Shown here piece by piece: positions 61,314 to 64,000 of a stretch of DNA of 64,000 nt. How positions within the stretch are numbered: the stretch's first letter is position 1; the number at the start of each line of letters is the position of its first letter. A model generated the notes under the pieces. It had not been told where the DNA came from. It ran no database searches and worked only from the letters and a program-made list of their open reading frames with translations. The DNA comes from Rhodovulum sp. 12E13 (lineage in GTDB: Bacteria; Pseudomonadota; Alphaproteobacteria; Rhodobacterales; Rhodobacteraceae). The stretch is from the NCBI RefSeq assembly GCF_003340565.1, contig NZ_QPLK01000002.1, positions 124,001-188,000 of the forward strand. Direction: 5' to 3'. The position numbers and the translations under genes are program-made.

Positions 61314-62612
61314 GTGGCCGGCGCCCACGCAGGGAGAGAGACGATCGCCGAGGATGCGCGCGCCCTGGCCCTTCGCCTGCTGACCGGCGTGCTGGAGCGG
61401 GGGCAGACGCTGGCCGAGCAGGAGGACGCGCCGCCCCTCACCGCGGCCGCCCCGGCCGAACGGGCGCGTGCCGGCCGTCTGGCCCGCGCCACGCTGCGCA
61501 AGCTCGGACAGGCCGATGCGGTGCTCGCCCCGCTCCTGCGCCGCCCGCCGCGCGCCGACATCCGCACCGTCCTGCGCCTCGGCACCGTCGAGATTCTGGA
61601 GGAAGGGGCCGCGCCCCATGGCGTCGTCAACGCCTGCGTCGATCTGGCCCGTCTGCGGCAAGCCCGCGCCGCCGGAATGGTCAACGCGATCCTCCGCCGG
61701 GTGGCCGAGACCGAGCCGGAGATGTGGGCCGCGTTGCCGCCGCAGCGGCTGCCGGGCTGGCTGCGCGGTCGGCTCTCGTCGGCCTACGGCAACGCACGGG
61801 CGGCGCGGATCGAGGCAGCGTGCTCCGCGCCCGCGCCGCTCGACCTCACCCTGCGCGACAATCGCCGCGACTGGGCCGAGCGGCTGGAGGCCGACGTGCT
61901 GCCGACCGGCACGCTGCGGCGACGCGCGGGCGGGCAGGTCTCGGCCTTGCCGGGATACGCCGAGGGGGCGTGGTGGGTGCAGGACGCGGCCGCGGCGCTG
62001 CCGGCGCGGGCCCTCGCGCCGTCGCCGGGTCAGCGCGTTCTCGACCTTTGCGCTGCGCCGGGCGGCAAGACCCTGCAACTGGCCGCCACGGGGGCCGAGG
62101 TCACCGCCCTCGACGTGTCGGATGCGCGGCTCGACCGCCTGCGGGATAACCTTGCGCGCACGGGCCTCGCCGCGCAGATCGTCACGGCCGATGCGCTGCA
62201 GTGGGCGCCCGAGGCGCCCTTCGACGCGATCCTTCTCGACGCGCCCTGCAGCGCAACGGGCACGCTGCGCCGGCACCCCGACCTGCCCTTCGTCCGCAAG
62301 CGGGAAGACCTCAAGCCGCTCGCCACGATCCAGTCAGCCCTGCTCGAGCGTGCGACGGGGTGGCTGCGGCCGGGAGGGCGGCTTGTCTTCTGCACCTGTT
62401 CGCTGCTGCCCGAAGAGGGCGAAGCGGTCGTTGCCGACGCCCTGGCGTGCCATCCGGGGCTCGCGCCCGACCCCGCGGCGATCGGGGCGCTGCCGGGGCT
62501 CGAGGCGGCGTGGGATGCCGGGCCGGGCGCCCTGCGCATCACCCCCGAGACCTGGGAGGACCGTGGCGGTCTCGACGGTTTCCATATCGCCGCGTTGCGC
62601 CGCGAGTCCTGA
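61314..62612 (+). CDS. rsmB: 16S rRNA cytosine-C5 methyltransferase, RsmB family
   Basis: A 432-residue enzyme with an N-terminal NusB-like domain (LRLGTVEILEEGAAPHGVVN, AAGMVNAILRRVAE) and a C-terminal SAM-dependent methyltransferase: motif I LDLCAAPGGKTLQLA, motif IV DAPCSATGTLRRHPDLPFV and motif VI CTCSLLPEEGEAV, with two catalytic Cys. It would methylate C967-type positions. The GTG at 61314 is the first possible start but lacks a ribosome-binding site; GGGAGAGAG lies inside the gene at about codon 8, so the true start is uncertain. Confidence 0.92.
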   Translation: MAGAHAGRETIAEDARALALRLLTGVLERGQTLAEQEDAPPLTAAAPAERARAGRLARATLRKLGQADAVLAPLLRRPPRADIRTVLRLGTVEILEEGAAPHGVVNACVDLARLRQARAAGMVNAILRRVAETEPEMWAALPPQRLPGWLRGRLSSAYGNARAARIEAACSAPAPLDLTLRDNRRDWAERLEADVLPTGTLRRRAGGQVSALPGYAEGAWWVQDAAAALPARALAPSPGQRVLDLCAAPGGKTLQLAATGAEVTALDVSDARLDRLRDNLARTGLAAQIVTADALQWAPEAPFDAILLDAPCSATGTLRRHPDLPFVRKREDLKPLATIQSALLERATGWLRPGGRLVFCTCSLLPEEGEAVVADALACHPGLAPDPAAIGALPGLEAAWDAGPGALRITPETWEDRGGLDGFHIAALRRES

Positions 62613-62637
62613 GGCGGACCGCCCGGGCGACGGAGGA

Positions 62638-62730
62638 AACGGCCTTCGAAGGCCGTTGGCCCAAGCCGCGTCGACGCGGCTTGTCACGCGGCTTCGAAGC
62701 CGCGTCGTCACGGCGTTTCGAAACGCCGTG
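62638..62730. repeat. Tandem array of four perfect palindromes between rsmB and the heparinase-like gene
   Basis: Four exact palindromes of 20, 22, 20 and 22 bp are spaced by 4, 2 and 3 nt: 62638-62657 (AACGGCCTTC and complement), 62662-62683 (CAAGCCGCGTC), 62686-62705 (ACGCGGCTTC) and 62709-62730 (CACGGCGTTTC). All are centred on TCGA, three of them on TTCGAA. No T-run follows. Units 2 and 3 share the GCCGCG word in swapped arms; the others have their own sequence. Confidence 0.95.
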
Positions 62731-62876
62731 CCGCGAGTCCCGCGCCCTGCGCCGTGCAGTCCCGCCACGCCCCGACCAGGCTCGGGGCCCGGACCGCCCG
62801 GCCGTCGTGACAGCGCCGGCCGGCTCGCCTAGCCTGGCGCGGCGGCTGAGAGAGGCGAGCGGCGGAATGGCGGCGG

Positions 62877-64000
62877 CGAGGAAGCAGGCGGGGCGGAGCG
62901 AGGCGGACGGCGCGTGGAACCGGGTGCACGCGCGTCTTGCCGGCCGGGGTCGCGGCGCGACCGGATTCGTGTCGCAGCCCGAGCCGCGCAGCTTCGGTTC
63001 CGTGGCGCGGGGGCGGCAGCTCGTCGCCGGCAACTTCCTGTTCTCGGGGTTCCTGATCGAGGCGCCGGGCACGCCGCTGTGGGATCTGCCGATTCCGGCG
63101 CCGCGCTTCGAGCAGGAGCTGCACGGGTTTCTCTGGCTCGACGATCTCGCCGCGCTCGGCACCGCAGAGGCCCGCGCCAAGGCACAGGACTGGCTGCAGG
63201 GCTGGATCGCACGCTACGGCACCGGCCGTGGCCCGGGCTGGACGCCCGACCTGACGGGACGGCGCCTGATCCGCTGGATCAACCATGCGCTCTTTCTTCT
63301 CCATGCCCGCGACCGGGCGGCATCCGACGCCTATTTCGCCGCGCTCGGCCGTCAGGCCGCCTACCTCGCGCGGCGCTGGCGGGCCGCCTCGCCCGGCCTG
63401 CCGCGCTTCGAGGCGCTGTGCGGGCTTGTCTATGCCGGGCTTTCGCTCACGGGGCTCGAGACGCGGCTCGAGCCCGCGCTCGCCGCGCTCGACACGCAGT
63501 GCGACCGCGAGATCGACGCGGCGGGGGGCATTGCCTCTCGCAACCCGGAGCAGCTGATGGAGGTGTTCACGCTGCTGAGCTGGGTCGCCGAGGCGCTGCA
63601 TGGCCTGGGTCGGGGGGGGCGCCCGCCGCTCACCGCCGCGCTGGAGCGGATGGCGCCGACCCTGCGCGCCCTGCGCCATGTCGACGGGGGGCTGGCCCGC
63701 TTCCACGGCGGCGGGCGGGGTGCCGAGGGGCGGCTCGACCAGGCGCTCGCGGCCGCCGGCATCCGCGGCGGCGCGCGGCGGGAGGGGCTGGCCATGGGCT
63801 TCGCCCGGCTCGCCGCGGCGCGCACCTCCGTCATCGTCGATGCCGCCGTGCCGCCCGGCGGCGCGGCCTCGCGCAACGCGCACGCCTCCACCCTCGCCTT
63901 CGAGCTCACATCGGGCCGGCGGCCGGTGATCGTCAACTGCGGCTCGGGCGCGATCTTCGGCGAGACGTGGCGACGCGCGGGGCGGGCGACGGCCAGCCAT
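62877..64000 (+). CDS. Heparinase II/III family protein (3' end outside window)
   Basis: The first ~374 codons of a plus-strand gene that stays open to the window edge. Product features: LVAGNFLFSGFLIEAPGTPL, then LHGFLWLDDLAALGTAEARA, GRRLIRWINHALFLLHARDR and SRNPEQLMEVFTLLSWVAEA, an alpha-toroid helical domain as in heparinase II/III-like proteins, followed by RFHGGGRGAEGRLDQALAAA and ASRNAHASTLAFELTSGRRP, the beginning of the beta domain with the His/Arg region. The sugar substrate is unknown. In Rhodobacteraceae this gene usually follows rsmB, as here. ATG at 62877 with purine-rich leader. Confidence 0.88.

Overview
The window is a 64 kb piece of a GC-rich alphaproteobacterial chromosome, most probably from the family Rhodobacteraceae (roseobacter/Rhodobacter group). 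The reasons are the flagellar set with FlaF, FlbT, a DUF1217 protein and MotE; an RpoH2-type heat-shock sigma factor; an alphaproteobacterial serC leader feeding serC-serA; an IalB-type periplasmic protein; a LexA box of the GAAC-N7-GAAC form; and CtrA-type TTAA-N7-TTAA boxes. No rRNA, tRNA, prophage, insertion sequence or CRISPR array was seen. Genes are densely packed, with many 4-nt stop/start overlaps.

Layout. 1-19.3 kb is housekeeping: the 3' end of polA, then murJ, glnD and an LpoA-like lipoprotein on the minus strand; rsmI, yraN, gshB and an alpha/beta hydrolase on the plus strand; comM and a histidine phosphatase on the minus strand; rpoH2, a ChaN-like protein, coaBC-dut-thiF, a DUF4399 protein and an M3 oligopeptidase on the plus strand. 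19.4-47.6 kb is a flagellar locus: hook capping and hook-length control (flgD, fliK), rod assembly (flgJ N-domain, flgB, flgC, fliE, flgF, flgG), L-ring and P-ring helpers (flgH, flgA), MS ring (fliF), switch (fliN), stator (motA, motE, two fliL), export gate (flhA, flhB, fliP, fliQ, fliR), export ATPase (fliI, fliH), filament and its control (flagellin, flaF, flbT, flgN), a lytic transglycosylase, and an unfamiliar 844-residue secreted protein. fliG, fliM, motB, flgE, flgK, flgL, flgI and fliD are not here and must lie elsewhere.

47.6-64 kb is again housekeeping: a DsbA-like protein and rlmN; ialB; serB divergent from serC-serA; a thiolase; an SOS-type Y-family polymerase (imuB); a DUF2233 protein and rbfA divergent from dapB; an SDHAF4-like protein; rsmB; and the 5' part of a heparinase II/III-like gene that runs off the end.

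Regulation visible in the sequence: matching CtrA-like boxes about 50 nt upstream of fliK, flgJ, fliI, fliL/fliF, the lytic transglycosylase and also comM, which links motility and DNA uptake to one regulator; an RpoE-type promoter before rpoH2; a LexA box before imuB; and a serC leader. The least explained structure is a set of perfect, mostly tandem 18-36 bp palindromes in gene-end gaps (563-630, 2235-2281, 52667-52702, 62638-62730): the arms differ but the architecture is kept. Other points of note are a rho-independent terminator lying inside the signal-peptide codons of the ChaN-like gene, and a 658-bp apparently dead segment inside the flagellar minus-strand operon.
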